In this document: positions 63,391 to 64,000 of the stretch, in pieces
Layout: the number at the start of each line of letters is the position of its first letter
Position numbering within the stretch: position 1 is the stretch's first letter
Origin: Nipponacmea schrenckii
Lineage: Eukaryota > Mollusca > Gastropoda > Lottiidae
Length of the DNA stretch: 64,000 nucleotides
Assembly (NCBI GenBank): GCA_030562195.1
Contig: JAUJPP010000005.1
Span: 23,051,106 to 23,115,105 of the forward strand
Direction of reading: 5' to 3'
Notes under the pieces: model-generated
What the model saw: the letters and a program-made list of their open reading frames with translations, nothing else
Databases searched by the model: none
What the model was told of the DNA's origin: nothing
Position numbers and translations under genes: made by a program

Positions 63391-63465
63391 ATGTATAACT
63401 TTTTAAAAGAGCGGGGTCTTCATATTGGTCACTTAAATGTTTGCCATGCAAAAATAATTATAGAT
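63391..63465 (+). pseudogene. Start of LINE ORF2 (endonuclease N-terminus), truncated
   Basis: ATG 19 nt after the ORF1 stop opens MYNFLKERGLHIGHLNVCHA. GLHIGHLNVxS is the usual first strand of the apurinic-type endonuclease of LINEs. The frame breaks off where the hAT-like fragment begins, and no reverse transcriptase follows. Confidence 0.6.
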
Positions 63466-63615
63466 TTTCAGAATTATACATTCTACATCAATTCTTAAAG
63501 TGTCACAAGCTGTACGAATAGTATTGTGGAGAATGTGAGCCGGACATCCAACGCCTAATAATGCACTTCCTACCTTCAAAGAACTCTGGATGCCCCTTTT
63601 CATCCCCAAAGACAA
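63433..63615 (-). pseudogene. hAT-type / ZNF862-like transposase fragment
   Basis: The minus strand has SLKVGSALLGVGCPAHILHN, then TIRTACDTLRIDVECIILKI and YNYF. GCPAHxxHN followed by xxxxDxLxIDVExIxxKIYxYF is a segment found in hAT-derived proteins around the domain that binds or cuts DNA. About 55 residues, both ends missing. Confidence 0.55.
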
Positions 63616-64000
63616 ACAGAAATAATTGAGGCAGAAAAATTAGTTTAACCGTTTATAAGATACGATTTTGAAGCATGCTAAAATGATGCATCGATAAGAC
63701 GTGATAAAACATTTATAATATATATATATTTTCTATACAAATCTAGACCCAAGAATTTTCATTTTTAACCAAACCGGGACATTTAGGAACAAAATATTTT
63801 CCGGGATGGGACGCCTGATTTTGACCCAAAAACCGGTTTTTTCCGGGACGTCTGGTAACCCTATATAAGGACAATCACTTGATCTATGATTTCCTGTACA
63901 AACGACCACACACAGTCTTAGAGTTTACAAAATTTGGTTTGACATTAACAGCACTACTAACACGATTTACAGTACCCTTATTAACAGATGTTTTATCATG
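63616..64000. other. Right edge, nothing firm
   Basis: A (TA)n run near 63720 and CCGGGA-rich phrases (63770-63860, 'ttccgggacgtctggtaaccc'). No gene seen before the window ends. Confidence 0.4.

Overview
The window is a stretch of an intron-rich, AT-rich animal genome, most likely a mollusc or another lophotrochozoan. The evidence is eukaryotic GT-AG introns, a full PERIOD clock gene, and a heavy load of repeats: tandem-repeat elements with an organisation like the bivalve 'pearl' elements, and remnants of PIF/Harbinger, Mutator-like, Tc1, Helitron, Ty3/gypsy and LINE elements. Nothing prokaryotic, no rRNA and no convincing tRNA gene was seen. The species cannot be fixed from the sequence alone.

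Layout. 1-1015: a 32-bp satellite and a TTAA-flanked MITE. 2141-38429, minus strand: a single large period (per) gene with at least 18 coding exons, all joined in phase except for one doubtful exon. It encodes about 957 residues, with an HLH-like N-terminus, PAS-A, PAS-B and a long Ser/Thr-rich C-terminal half. Its introns, up to 12.4 kb, are packed with repeats. Intron 5 also holds two convergent first exons of unrelated genes: a P2RX7-tail-like exon (+) and a THAP zinc-finger exon (-). Each is preceded by the same 20-bp CRE-containing motif.

38.4-57 kb is a transposon graveyard: a LINE RNase H tail, a pogo/Tigger-like MITE, a Mutator-like element carrying an OTU-protease-like segment (8-bp target duplication), a solo LTR, a 3.45-kb PIF/Harbinger element (TAA duplication and about 40-bp TIRs) and a 1.24-kb Tc1 element (TA duplication). 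57742-58824, minus strand: a complete small gene for a 117-residue signal-anchored Cys-rich membrane protein with a PPPY tail (CYYR1/Shisa-like). 59.2-62 kb: a pearl-like element with a nested solo LTR, followed by gypsy pol debris. 62265-63465, plus strand: a LINE ORF1 with an SGNH-hydrolase-like domain and one in-frame TGA, then the start of ORF2, cut off next to a hAT-like transposase fragment.

Only two genes look intact and functional: per and the CYYR1/Shisa-like gene. Nearly everything else is mobile DNA in various stages of decay. All assignments are from reading the sequence; no database search was run.
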